This document shows, one piece after another, positions 17,184 through 27,605 of a stretch of DNA of 42,120 nucleotides; position 1 is the stretch's first letter, and each line of letters starts with the position of its first letter. The translations under genes and the position numbers were made by a program. The DNA comes from Methylobacterium sp. J-026. GTDB taxonomy: Bacteria > Pseudomonadota > Alphaproteobacteria > Rhizobiales > Beijerinckiaceae. Below the pieces are notes generated by a model that was not told where the DNA came from, made no database searches, and saw only the letters and a list, made by a program, of their open reading frames with translations. Where the stretch lies: NCBI RefSeq assembly GCF_022829585.1, contig NZ_JAKSYC010000238.1, positions 1-42,120 of the forward strand, given 5' to 3'.

Positions 17184-18431
17184 TCACGACGGGTTGGCGG
17201 CCCCGGCCCCGGCCTTGTCGCCGCTCTTGTCGCCGCCGCCCCTGTCGCCGCCCTTGCCGGCCCGGTCGAGGGCCTTGCGCACGAGGCCGGTGCCGAATTC
17301 CAGCGCGGCGTCCATGGCCCGCTGCGGCAGCGTGCCGGGCTCCACCGCCGCCCCGGCGTAGAGCGGCTGGTCGAGGGCGACCGTGTCCCCGCGCTGGATG
17401 CGCAGGGCGCCGACCGGCTGGCCCTCCGCCACGGGGGCGACGAGCGGCCCGGTATAGATCGCCTTGGCGCTGACCCGGTCGCTGGAGCCGCGGGGCAGCA
17501 GCACCCGCACCGGCTTCTTCGCCACCAGCGGCACGGAGCCCGCCTGGCCGCCATACACGGAGGCCTCGGCCACCGTCTCGCCGGCCCCGAAGATCTGCCG
17601 CGTCTCGAACGCGCGGAAACCCCATTCCATCAGCTTGCGCGCCTCGGAGGCGCGGTCCCGGGCGGTCTTGAGGCCCGACACCACCAGCACCAGCCGCTGG
17701 CCGTTCTGCACCGCCGAGCCCGTGAGCGCGTAGCCGGATTCCTCCAGATAGCCGGTCTTGAGCCCGTCCGCGCCGATGTCGAGGGTCAGCAGCGGGTTGC
17801 GGTTCTGCTGGCGGATCTTGTTCCAGGTGAACTCCTTCTCGGAGAAGATCTTGTAGTAGTCCGGGTAGGTGTCGATGATGTGCAGCGCGAGCTTGGCCAT
17901 GTCCCGAGCCGTGACCTTCTGGTCGGGGGCCGCGTAGCCGGTGGCGTTGCGGAAGGTCGAGTTGGTCAGCCCGATCTCCTTGGCGCGCTGGTTCATCAGC
18001 CCGGAGAACGCCTCCTCGGAGCCGGCCATGTTCTCGGCGATGGTGATCGCCGCGTCGTTGCCCGACTGCACGATCAGGCCGCGCAGCAGGTCCGACATCC
18101 TGATGCGGCTGTTGACCTGCGCGAACATCGACGAGCCGCCGCCCCCGGCCCCGCCGCGCTTCCACGCGTCCTCGGTGACGGTGAACTCCGTGTCCATCGA
18201 CAGGCGGCCGGATTTCAGCGCCTCGAACACGATGTCGGTGGTCATCAGCTTGGCCATGCTGGCCGGCGAGAACCGCTCGTCGGCGGCCTTCTCGAACAGG
18301 ACCGAGCCGGAATCCGCGTCGATCAGGATCGCGTGCGGGGCCGCGGTCTGGAAGCCCTGCGCGGCGGCGCCGGCGAGGCCCACGCCGAGCGCGCAGGCGG
18401 CTGCGAGAAGGGTGAGAAGGGTCCTGCGCAT
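17184..18431 (-). CDS. D-alanyl-D-alanine carboxypeptidase (PBP5/6 family)
   Basis: A 415-residue periplasmic penicillin-binding protein that trims pentapeptide side chains of peptidoglycan. Signal peptide residues 1-24 (cleavage after AAA near GAAAQGF). Active-site motifs are S58-M-A-K61, S123-G-N125 and K225-T-G227. A C-terminal PBP5-like beta domain and an amphipathic segment (MDAALEFGTGLVRKALDR) follow. The last 25 residues are a low-complexity Gly/Asp/Lys run, which is unusual for the family. The ATG at 18431 was chosen because it starts the signal peptide; the in-frame GTG further upstream adds nothing plausible. Confidence 0.95.
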   Translation of the reverse strand: MRRTLLTLLAAACALGVGLAGAAAQGFQTAAPHAILIDADSGSVLFEKAADERFSPASMAKLMTTDIVFEALKSGRLSMDTEFTVTEDAWKRGGAGGGGSSMFAQVNSRIRMSDLLRGLIVQSGNDAAITIAENMAGSEEAFSGLMNQRAKEIGLTNSTFRNATGYAAPDQKVTARDMAKLALHIIDTYPDYYKIFSEKEFTWNKIRQQNRNPLLTLDIGADGLKTGYLEESGYALTGSAVQNGQRLVLVVSGLKTARDRASEARKLMEWGFRAFETRQIFGAGETVAEASVYGGQAGSVPLVAKKPVRVLLPRGSSDRVSAKAIYTGPLVAPVAEGQPVGALRIQRGDTVALDQPLYAGAAVEPGTLPQRAMDAALEFGTGLVRKALDRAGKGGDRGGGDKSGDKAGAGAANPS

Positions 18432-18600
18432 CGCCGCTCCGTCCCGCGCCTGTCGTCCGGCCGGAGGAGACCCCGGCCCTATCCCAATAACAAGCGTAAC
18501 CATATTACGGTTTCGGCGCCGGATCGAATGCGAAATGTCTCATCGGCGGCCGGATCCGCCCCCGGGCTCCTCCCCCGGGCGGTCGGACGCCGCCGGGGCG

Positions 18601-19941
18601 TCAGTAGATCCCGGCCATCCGGGACGGCCGGGTTCCGGCGGCCGCCGTCCGGGTCGGTGCCGCGTTGGCCGGCGTGGCCTTGATCGCCGCCGCCTTGACG
18701 GCCGGGGCGGCCTGCGGGGCGGCCCCATGCACCGCCGTCCCGCGCGGCGCCGCGCCGGCCTTGACCGCCGCGTCCTTCACCATCGCGATCTTGACGGTCG
18801 TACCCCTGCCCGGCGCCGCCGCGGAGGCGAGGCGTGCCATGGCCTGCTTGGCCGGACCCGGCATCGCCGCCGGTGCCGCCTGGGCGAGCCGCGTCGGAAC
18901 CGGGGCCCGGGCCGGGCCGGAGACCGCGGACGGCCGCCGGCCGGCCTCGGCCAGGGCGAGGCGGCCCGGTGCCGCGGCCTTCGGGGGGGCGCCATGCCCG
19001 GCCGCCTGCGGGGCGGCCTCGATGGCGGCCGGGTTGAGCCCCGCGACCTTCAGGTTCGCGCCTCTGGCGGCGATCGGGGCCGGGTGGAACTCCCGCACCC
19101 GCGGGGCCGTGGGCTGCACCGCCGCCGGGACCGTCACGGCGGCCGCGGCGAGCACGATCGGGGCCCGGACCGGCGCGGGCCGCGGCGCCGGAGACGCGGC
19201 GGGCTCCTCGGGCTCGGGGGCGGGCTTGAAGGCGAGGGGCGCGGGGGCGGAGCGTTCGTAGCGCTCCGGCTCCTCGGAGGGGCCGAGATCGGCCATCATC
19301 ACGGCCGAGCGGCCGGCCGGGCGTCCGTCGGTGCGCAGGCTGGCCAGCAGCTTGCGGTCGTCGCTGCCGGCGACCGAGGCCTTGCCGACATACTCGACGC
19401 GGACATGCGCGGTGCCCTGGCGGTGGAAGCCCAGCGCGTCGGCGGCCTCCTCCGACACGTCCATGACCCGGCCCGCATGGTAGGGGCCGCGGTCGTTGAC
19501 GCGCACCACCATCGAGGAGCCGTTGTCGAGGTTGGTCACCCGGGCGTAGCTGGGCAGCGGCAGGGTCGGGTGGGCGGCCGCGATCGAGTGGCGGTCGAAC
19601 ACCTCGCCGTTGGCGGTCATGCGCCCGTGGAAGGCGGAGCCGTACCAGGAGGCGAGGCCCTCGCGCACGTAGCCCTGCGGGTTCTCCTTGGGCACGTAGG
19701 TCTGGCCGGCGACCACGTAGGGCTTGCCGGTGTAGCGGCGGCCGCCGCCCTTCGGGATGACGTCGCCCTCGTTGTAGAGGCGCGGGCTCGCCTTGACCCC
19801 GTATTTCGGGTCGACCCCGTTGCCGGCTGCGAGCTTCTGCTGGGGCGCGGTGGCGCAATTGGCCGTGGCTAGGGCCACGCCCGAGACGGCCAGCAGCCGC
19901 AGGGCGACGCGCGCAGGCCGGGAAAGGGTCGTGCGCACCAT
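18601..19941 (-). CDS. rlpA: RlpA-like septal ring protein / lytic transglycosylase
   Basis: A 446-residue exported protein with a double-psi beta-barrel domain that binds or cleaves denuded glycan strands. The N-terminus has a signal sequence ending ALATANC, an imperfect lipobox, so lipid attachment is likely but not certain. The RlpA domain (about residues 60-175) shows GLASWYGSAFHGRMTANGE, SYARVTNLDNGSSMVVRVND and RGPYHAGRVMDVS. The remaining 270 residues are a long Ala/Pro/Lys-rich tail, with no SPOR domain recognised. The ATG at 19941 is preferred over a TTG 15 bases upstream. It is the first gene of a minus-strand wall-synthesis cluster. Confidence 0.9.
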   Translation of the reverse strand: MVRTTLSRPARVALRLLAVSGVALATANCATAPQQKLAAGNGVDPKYGVKASPRLYNEGDVIPKGGGRRYTGKPYVVAGQTYVPKENPQGYVREGLASWYGSAFHGRMTANGEVFDRHSIAAAHPTLPLPSYARVTNLDNGSSMVVRVNDRGPYHAGRVMDVSEEAADALGFHRQGTAHVRVEYVGKASVAGSDDRKLLASLRTDGRPAGRSAVMMADLGPSEEPERYERSAPAPLAFKPAPEPEEPAASPAPRPAPVRAPIVLAAAAVTVPAAVQPTAPRVREFHPAPIAARGANLKVAGLNPAAIEAAPQAAGHGAPPKAAAPGRLALAEAGRRPSAVSGPARAPVPTRLAQAAPAAMPGPAKQAMARLASAAAPGRGTTVKIAMVKDAAVKAGAAPRGTAVHGAAPQAAPAVKAAAIKATPANAAPTRTAAAGTRPSRMAGIY

Positions 19942-20165
19942 CGTGGACTTCACCAAACTCTACGCGTGACCGGGGTCCGGACCGGACCGGACCCGGCCGC
20001 GCCAAGAGGGTCGCGACCGGGTCCACCCAGAATTGTAGCGATCGCGTAAAGGAAGCCTGAACGCTGCCGGCGGCGGGGGTTCGGGGGGGGGGGCGCGGCG
20101 GTGCCGAACGCTTCGCGCGCGATCTCAAGATCGACGGATAAGTCTTCATCTTAGAAGGAAAAAAA

Positions 20166-20400
20166 TTGACACGGTGCAGCGCGCGTGCCTTCCGCATCTG
20201 CGGACATCTTTCCCCGCTGAGGCTATCGGATTCACACGTCCCGGTGTGGCACCAGCACTTGGAGAAAAGCGCGCCTTTCCCCGGCCCGCAGGGCTATGGT
20301 CGACACAGGTTTGAGCGGGCTCGCCTGTCCGCTTGAGGAGGCACGGGGGCCCTCTCGCGTGCCGGTCTGCGGAGTCACATAGCTGGCTCGGGGGCCATCG
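20166..20400 (+). ncRNA. Possible structured RNA of unknown class
   Basis: Several stems can be drawn in a row: CCGCA/TGCGG near 20192-20203, CACAC/GTGTG near 20233-20247, GGCCC (20283-20287) with GGGCC (20392-20396), GCTATG (20293-20298) with CATAGC (20378-20383), and an inner hairpin GGCACG/CGTGCC (20340-20362). The nested long-range helix closing a domain with internal hairpins is the kind of shape seen in regulatory RNAs. A TTGACA occurs at 20166-20171 but no good -10 follows. It does not carry the motifs of tmRNA, RNase P RNA or SRP RNA, and I could not match it to 6S RNA. Confidence 0.2.
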
Positions 20401-20434
20401 TTCGGTCTCTCGAAGGGGCGGTCCTGACTTCCCA

Positions 20435-20624
20435 CGCGCCCTCCCTCCCCCCTCTGCGGGGGAGGGTGGCCCCTGCTTCAGCAGGGGTCGGGAGAGGGGA
20501 GCGCGGCTTCAGGAAATTGCGCGACCCGCATGACGGGCACGGCCCAATTCTGCACCGTCGCGCTGCCCCTCTCCCGACCCCCTTCGGGGGCCACCCTCCC
20601 CCGCAGAGGGGGGAGGGAGACGCG
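20435..20624. repeat. Long bipartite inverted repeat (BIME-like palindromic element)
   Basis: The arm at 20435-20505 is nearly the reverse complement of the arm at 20559-20624, with 53 bases between. Each arm has its own internal hairpin: GGGGGAGGGTGGCCCC runs into GGGGTCGGGAGAGGGG on one side, with the mirror image on the other. The wording is typical of dispersed palindromes in alphaproteobacterial genomes. No coding capacity is visible. Confidence 0.75.
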
Positions 20625-20858
20625 CTCGCACCCGAGCATTGCCCTCATCCGCCGCCCGCGGGGCCCGCATCCGATCACGGCCATCGGCTCGAAAACCGGC
20701 AGGATAATTCTCGATCGTCACCGCCTGCCTATCGCGCGGCGCGGCTTCCAGTTTTCGCGCTGCAACGAAGTGCAAGACAGCGTTTGCGCTCACCGGCGAA
20801 GTTTGGCAATCAAGGCATTGTTCTGGGAAGGAAAGCCCCAAAACCGCGCGCCACATCC

Positions 20859-20881
20859 CGTGACCGCTCTCAGCGGTCACG
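20859..20881 (+). promoter_or_regulatory. Stem-loop in the hppA leader
   Basis: CGTGACCGCT (20859-20868), loop CTC, AGCGGTCACG (20872-20881) form a perfect 10-bp stem 50 bases before the hppA ATG. It may affect translation or stability of the mRNA, act as an attenuator, or be an operator. No T run follows, so it is not an intrinsic terminator. Confidence 0.45.
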
Positions 20882-20931
20882 CTCGACACGCACAAGCCCC
20901 CGCCAGGCACGATAAGAACAAGGATGGTCGA

Positions 20932-23076
<2,145 letters not shown>

Positions 23077-23087
23077 GAGGCGGGAAC

Positions 23088-23112
23088 CGCGCCGGGTCCG
23101 CTACCCGGCGCG
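23088..23112 (+). terminator. Hairpin downstream of hppA
   Basis: CGCGCCGGGT (23088-23097) and ACCCGGCGCG (23103-23112) form a perfect 10-bp GC stem with a 5-base loop, 11 bases after the hppA stop. There is no T run, so it is at best an atypical terminator or 3'-end stabiliser. Confidence 0.45.
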
Positions 23113-23182
23113 ATGCGCGTACGCCGGCACCCGCCCCGGTTCGGCGGTGGCGTTCCTCTCCTGTTCTCGCTACACCGGTCCG

Positions 23183-23797
23183 ATGTCCGAGACCGGCCTG
23201 ATCGCGCATCCCGATGGCTGCCCCCGCTGCTGGTGGGCGGGCCTCGACCCGCTCTACGTCGCCTATCACGACACCGAATGGGGCGTGCCCGAGCGCGACG
23301 GACGGGCGCTCTACGAGAAGCTGATCCTCGACGGCTTCCAGGCCGGCCTGTCCTGGATCACCATCCTGCGCCGCCGCGACGGCTTCCGCGACGCCTTCGC
23401 GGGCTTCGACCCGGAACGGATCGCCCGGTTCACGGAGGACGACGTGGCCCGTCTGATGGGGGATGCCCGCATCATCCGCAACCGCGCCAAGATCCTCGGG
23501 ACGATCGCGGGGGCCCGGGCCTGGCTGCGGATCGAGGAGAGCGGCCCCGGCTTCTCCCGCTTCCTCTGGGACTTCGTCGACGGCCGCCCGGTCCAGGGCG
23601 CAGCCCGGAGCCGAGCCGAGATCGCCACCGAGACGCCGGTGTCGCGCGCCCTCGGCAAGGCCCTCAAGGCGGAGGGCTTCTCCTTCTGCGGCCCCACGAT
23701 CGTGCACGCCTTCATGCAGGCGGTGGGCATGGTCAACGACCACCTCGTCGGCTGCCATCGGCACGGGCCCTGCGCCGGGCTCGGGCGGGCGCCGTGA
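23183..23797 (+). CDS. tag: DNA-3-methyladenine glycosylase I
   Basis: A 204-residue base-excision-repair enzyme that removes 3-methyladenine. It has the family's opening (CPRCWWAGLDPLYVAYHDTE, about residues 13-32), WGVPERDGRALYEKLILDGF and the LSWITILRRR block. The zinc-binding residues are expected at an N-terminal Cys and His and at the C-terminal HLVGCH. FSFCGPTIVHAFMQAVGMVN is the Tag signature. The ATG at 23183 is preferred over one 36 bases upstream, because it starts near the zinc motif as in relatives. Its stop overlaps the next gene. Confidence 0.94.
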   Translation: MSETGLIAHPDGCPRCWWAGLDPLYVAYHDTEWGVPERDGRALYEKLILDGFQAGLSWITILRRRDGFRDAFAGFDPERIARFTEDDVARLMGDARIIRNRAKILGTIAGARAWLRIEESGPGFSRFLWDFVDGRPVQGAARSRAEIATETPVSRALGKALKAEGFSFCGPTIVHAFMQAVGMVNDHLVGCHRHGPCAGLGRAP

Positions 23798-24396
23798 GCC
23801 CGGCGCAGGACCCGCCGCCCCGGGCCTGGCAGCGGATGCTGTCCGGGCGGCGGCTCGACCTCCTCGATCCCGCGCCCCGGGACATCGAGATCGCCGACAT
23901 CGCCCATGGGCTCGCCCGGGTCGCCCGCTGGAACGGCCAGACCCGCGGCCCGCACGTGTTCTCGGTGGCCCAGCACAGCCTGCTGGTCGAGGCGGTGGGC
24001 CGCCACCTCGCCCCGGGCTGCACCGATCCGGACAGCCTGGAACTGCTCCTGCACGACGCCCCGGAATACGTGGTCGGCGACATCATCTCCCCGCTGAAGG
24101 CCGCGATCGGCGACGCCTATCGCGGCGTTGAACTGCGCCTGCTCGACGCCATACGCCGCCGCTTCGACCTGCCGGCCCCGGCGCCCACCCTCGCCCGGCT
24201 GGTGAAGCGGGCCGACCGGGTCGCGGCCCATCTGGAGGCGGTCCGGCTCGCCGGTTTCGCCCCGGACGAGGCCGCGCTTCATTTCGGCCGGCCGGAAGAG
24301 TTGCCCGAGGCGGTCGTCGCCCTGGCTGAGCCCTGGCCCACCGCCGAGGCCGAGGCCCGATTCCGCGCGCGGTTCCAAACGCTCCGCCCGGGCTGA
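23794..24396 (+). CDS. HD-domain phosphohydrolase (YfbR-like)
   Basis: A 200-residue member of the HD superfamily, metal-dependent phosphohydrolases that include the 5'-deoxynucleotidase YfbR. Visible motif residues: H in FSVAQHSLLVE, HD in LLLHDAPEYVVGDIISPLK, and a later D in VKRADRVAAHLEA. The start is taken as the GTG at 23794, which overlaps the tag stop (GTGA), so the two are coupled. An ATG at 23836 is also possible. The substrate is unknown; a nucleotide is likely from the family. Confidence 0.82.
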   Translation: MSPAQDPPPRAWQRMLSGRRLDLLDPAPRDIEIADIAHGLARVARWNGQTRGPHVFSVAQHSLLVEAVGRHLAPGCTDPDSLELLLHDAPEYVVGDIISPLKAAIGDAYRGVELRLLDAIRRRFDLPAPAPTLARLVKRADRVAAHLEAVRLAGFAPDEAALHFGRPEELPEAVVALAEPWPTAEAEARFRARFQTLRPG

Positions 24397-24447
24397 CGGA
24401 TCTCCGCCCTCGATCCGTCACGATCGCACGGCAGAGGCGCGCCCATC

Positions 24448-24960
24448 ATGTCGACCCTCCATGTCTGCCCGCTCTCGCGCCTGCCCGAGACCGTCGCCGC
24501 CACCGGCGCGAGCCACGTGCTCACGCTCGTCAATGTCGGAACGCCCCTGGAGCGACCCGCTCTGATCGCGGCCGACAACCACGTGGTGATCGGGGTCAGC
24601 GATATCGCGGCCCCGCGGGAGGGCCACGTTTTGCCGGCTGAAGACCATGTCGCCGGCATCCTGGCCTTCGTCCGGGCCTGGCCCCGGGCGCAGCCGCTGG
24701 TCATCCATTGCTATGCCGGAATCAGCCGCTCGACCGCGGCGGCCTATATCGCGGCCTGCGCGCTGGCACCGGAGCGCGACGAGGGCGCGATCGCCGAGGC
24801 CCTTCGGGCGGCCTCCCCGTCCGCGACGCCCAACCCCCTGTTCGTGGCCATCGCCGACCGCATGCTCGGCCGCGCCGGCCGCATGGTGGCGGCGATCGAG
24901 CGGATCGGCCGCGGCGCGGACGCCTTTGAGGGCGTGCCGTTCTGCCTCACGCTCACGTGA
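24448..24960 (+). CDS. Tyrosine phosphatase-like protein
   Basis: A 170-residue protein with the cysteine-phosphatase loop HCYAGISRS (C88, R94), the HCx5R(S/T) motif of protein tyrosine and dual-specificity phosphatases. The N-terminal half ([15 protein letters not shown] and SHVLTLVNV) matches the short bacterial proteins annotated as tyrosine phosphatase family or 'protein-tyrosine-phosphatase'. A general acid D is probably D52 ([11 protein letters not shown]). The true substrate is unknown. The ATG at 24448 follows the HD gene by 51 bases, so they may share a transcript. Confidence 0.8.
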   Translation: MSTLHVCPLSRLPETVAATGASHVLTLVNVGTPLERPALIAADNHVVIGVSDIAAPREGHVLPAEDHVAGILAFVRAWPRAQPLVIHCYAGISRSTAAAYIAACALAPERDEGAIAEALRAASPSATPNPLFVAIADRMLGRAGRMVAAIERIGRGADAFEGVPFCLTLT

Positions 24961-25162
24961 CCGGCCGCGCAGACAGACCCGGCGGCGGCCCCTGGACGAC
25001 GGTGGGGCGGCGGTCTCGACCGGGGGGCGAGCGTGGCGGACAGTGTGGCGGAAACGTCGCCGCGCCGGGCCAAAACGGCTTTCGGCCGCCTTGCCCCCCG
25101 GTTGCCTGGGTTGTGGCGGTGGGGGCTGGCGCCGTAGAACCTGTCCAAAGGAAGTATCTGGG

Positions 25163-25423
25163 ATGACCGTGAGCAGACCCGAGGCGGCCCCGGCCGCCGG
25201 CGACCTGCCCTTCGAGAAGGCGCTGGAACAGCTCGAGGAAATCGTGCGCCGGCTGGAGCGGGGCGACGTCCCGCTGGACGAGTCGGTGGCGATCTACGAG
25301 CGCGGCGAGGTGCTGAAGAAGCATTGCGAGGCGCTCCTGAAGCGGGCCGAGGCGCGGATCCAGCGGATCACCCACGGCTCCGACGGGCGGCCCGAGGGCG
25401 TCGCCCCGCTCGATATGTCCTGA
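25163..25423 (+). CDS. xseB: Exodeoxyribonuclease VII small subunit
   Basis: An 86-residue helical protein that, with XseA, forms the nuclease that degrades single-stranded DNA ends. The core [20 protein letters not shown] and [20 protein letters not shown] are diagnostic. The ATG at 25163 gives the usual length with a short Pro/Ala N-terminal lead. xseA is not in the window. It lies 43 bases before dxs, an arrangement common in alphaproteobacteria, which supports one operon. Confidence 0.94.
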   Translation: MTVSRPEAAPAAGDLPFEKALEQLEEIVRRLERGDVPLDESVAIYERGEVLKKHCEALLKRAEARIQRITHGSDGRPEGVAPLDMS

Positions 25424-25466
25424 GGCTCGGCGGTCCGACCGATCCCGTCCGTTAGAGGTTGATGCC

Positions 25467-27461
25467 GTGGCGATTACCCCCGAGCAGAGCGCACTTCTCG
25501 ACCGTGTCCCGAATCCGGCGGCGTTGCGCCGTCTTCCGGAATCGGAGCTTGCGGCGGTGGCGGAGGCGGTGCGCGCCGAGATGATCGACGCGGTCTCGGT
25601 CACCGGCGGACACCTCGGCTCGGGGCTGGGCGTGGTCGAACTCACGGTCGCGCTGCACCACGTGTTCGACACCCCCGACGACCGGATCGTCTGGGATGTC
25701 GGCCACCAGTGCTACCCGCACAAGATCCTCACCGAGCGCCGCGACCGCATCCGGACGCTGCGCCAGGGCGGCGGCCTGTCGGGCTTCACCAAGCGCTCCG
25801 AGAGCGTCTACGACCCGTTCGGCGCCGCCCATTCCTCGACCTCGATCTCGGCGGCGCTCGGCATGGCGGTCGCCCGCGACCTCGACGCGGCCGCCGCCAA
25901 GGCCAAGGGCCGCGGCGTGACGCGCCGCAACGCCATCGCGGTGATCGGCGACGGCTCGATGTCGGCCGGCATGGCCTACGAGGCGATGAACAATGCCGGC
26001 GCCCTGCATTCGCGCCTGATCGTGATCCTCAACGACAACGACATGTCGATCGCCCCGCCGGTGGGCGCGATGTCGGGCTACCTCGCGCGGCTGGCCTCGG
26101 GGGGCACCTACCAGTCCCTGCGCGAGACCGCCAAGCAGCTCGGCAAGCTCCTGCCGAAGGCGCTCTACCAGCGCGCGGCCGCGGCCGAGGAATATGCCCG
26201 CTCCCTCGTGGTCGGCGGCGGCACGATGTTCGAGGAGATGGGTTTTCACTATGTCGGCCCGGTCGACGGGCACAACCTCGACCAGCTGCTGCCGGTCCTG
26301 AAGAACGTCCGCGACGCCGAGCACGGCCCGATCCTGCTCCACGTCGTCACCCGGAAGGGCAAGGGCTACGCCCCGGCCGAGGCCAGCGCCGACCGCTATC
26401 ACGGGGTGGTCAAGTTCGACGTGGTCTCGGGCGTCCAGGCCAAGGCCAAGCCGAACGCCCCGGCCTACACCCGGGTGTTCGGCGAGAGCCTGATCAAGGC
26501 GGCCGACGCCGACGACCGGGTCGTGGCGATCACCGCGGCGATGCCCGGCGGCACCGGGATCGACCTGTTCGGGAAGGCGCACCCGGACAAGACCTTCGAC
26601 GTCGGCATCGCCGAGCAGCACGCGGTGACCTTTGCCGGCGGCCTGGCCACCGAGGGCTACCGGCCGTTCGTGGCGATCTACTCGACCTTCCTGCAGCGGG
26701 CCTACGACCAAGTCGTGCACGACGTGGCTTTGCAGAACCTGCCCGTGCGGTTCTGCCTGGACCGGGCCGGGCTGGTCGGGGCGGACGGGGCGACCCATGC
26801 CGGGGCCTTCGACCTGGCGTATCTGTGCTGCCTGCCGAACATGACCGTGATGGCGGCCTCCGACGAGGCCGAGCTGGTCCACATGGTGGCGACCGCCCAC
26901 GCGCACGATTCCGGCCCGATCGCCCTGCGCTACCCGCGCGGCGAGGGGGTCGGGGTCGAGCTGCCGGAGCGGGGCGAGGTGCTTCCGATCGGCCAGGGGC
27001 GCATGGTGCGGCGGGACGCGGAGGCGCGGGTGGCGATCCTCAGCCTGGGCACGCGCCTGTCCGAGGCGCTGAAGGCGGCGGACACGCTGTCGGATCAGGG
27101 CGTCGGGGTGAGCGTCGCGGATGCGCGCTTCGCCAAGCCGCTGGACGAGGCGCTGATCCTGGATCTGGCGCGGGACCACGAGGTGCTTCTGACGATCGAG
27201 GAGGGCTCGCGGGGCGGGTTCGGGGCGATGGTGCTGCATCTCCTCTCGGAGCGGGGCGCGCTCGATGCGGGCCGGGTCCGGGTGCGGACCCTGACGCTGC
27301 CGGACACCTATCAGGACCACGACAGCCCGGAGAAGATGTACGCCGAGGCCGGGCTCGACGCCGCCGCCATCGTCAGGATGGCGCTCGATACCCTGCCGGC
27401 GGCGGCCGGCAAGGCCGAGGCGGCCAGCAACGTGGTGAGCGTGCGCCGCCGCCCGGGTTGA
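25467..27461 (+). CDS. dxs: 1-deoxy-D-xylulose-5-phosphate synthase
   Basis: A 664-residue thiamine-diphosphate enzyme that makes DXP from pyruvate and glyceraldehyde-3-phosphate, the first step of the MEP isoprenoid pathway (also feeding thiamine and pyridoxal). Visible motifs: [14 protein letters not shown] with H near residue 49, the ThDP motif [18 protein letters not shown], and [18 protein letters not shown] in the central domain, with [20 protein letters not shown] following. The start is the GTG at 25467. The length is normal (about 640-665). A run of synonymous GC-rich codons near the end needs no special explanation. Confidence 0.96.
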   Translation: MAITPEQSALLDRVPNPAALRRLPESELAAVAEAVRAEMIDAVSVTGGHLGSGLGVVELTVALHHVFDTPDDRIVWDVGHQCYPHKILTERRDRIRTLRQGGGLSGFTKRSESVYDPFGAAHSSTSISAALGMAVARDLDAAAAKAKGRGVTRRNAIAVIGDGSMSAGMAYEAMNNAGALHSRLIVILNDNDMSIAPPVGAMSGYLARLASGGTYQSLRETAKQLGKLLPKALYQRAAAAEEYARSLVVGGGTMFEEMGFHYVGPVDGHNLDQLLPVLKNVRDAEHGPILLHVVTRKGKGYAPAEASADRYHGVVKFDVVSGVQAKAKPNAPAYTRVFGESLIKAADADDRVVAITAAMPGGTGIDLFGKAHPDKTFDVGIAEQHAVTFAGGLATEGYRPFVAIYSTFLQRAYDQVVHDVALQNLPVRFCLDRAGLVGADGATHAGAFDLAYLCCLPNMTVMAASDEAELVHMVATAHAHDSGPIALRYPRGEGVGVELPERGEVLPIGQGRMVRRDAEARVAILSLGTRLSEALKAADTLSDQGVGVSVADARFAKPLDEALILDLARDHEVLLTIEEGSRGGFGAMVLHLLSERGALDAGRVRVRTLTLPDTYQDHDSPEKMYAEAGLDAAAIVRMALDTLPAAAGKAEAASNVVSVRRRPG

Positions 27462-27495
27462 GTTTTCGAACTCAGCGTCCATCCAGTCCAATTCC

Positions 27496-27581
27496 CTCAT
27501 CCTGAGGCGGCGAAGCGCAGCGTAGCCCTCGAAGGAGCCCTCCAGCGGTCTCACGATTTCCGGAGGGCTCCTCAGGATGAG
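27496..27581. repeat. Palindromic repeat element between dxs and the dehydrogenase gene
   Basis: CTCATCCTGAG (27496-27506) pairs with CTCAGGATGAG (27571-27581), and GGAGCCCTCC (27534-27543) with GGAGGGCTCC (27562-27571). Between them are CGGCGAAGCGCAGCG and an unpaired loop. The element resembles 16381-16460 in order and wording and also sits between convergent genes, so it probably belongs to the same family and may work as a two-way terminator. Confidence 0.75.
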
Positions 27582-27605
27582 GAGAGTGGATGGGAAAAGC
27601 CGTCC

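Larger units (their letters stand above)
19942..20931. other. Gene-free region of about 1 kb between rlpA and hppA
   Basis: No reading frame here looks like a protein. It contains an 11-G homopolymer (20083-20093), a possible structured RNA (20166-20400), a long bipartite inverted repeat (20435-20624) and a perfect leader hairpin (20859-20881) just before hppA. Promoters for rlpA (leftward) and hppA (rightward) should lie here, but no clear -35/-10 pair was found. Confidence 0.6.

Noticed and set aside
20166..20188. TTGACA as a sigma-70 promoter for the RNA candidate
   Set aside because: No acceptable -10 hexamer occurs at 16-18 bases.
20166..20400. 6S RNA
   Set aside because: The long closing stem and central bubble of 6S could not be matched by eye; a covariance search is required.
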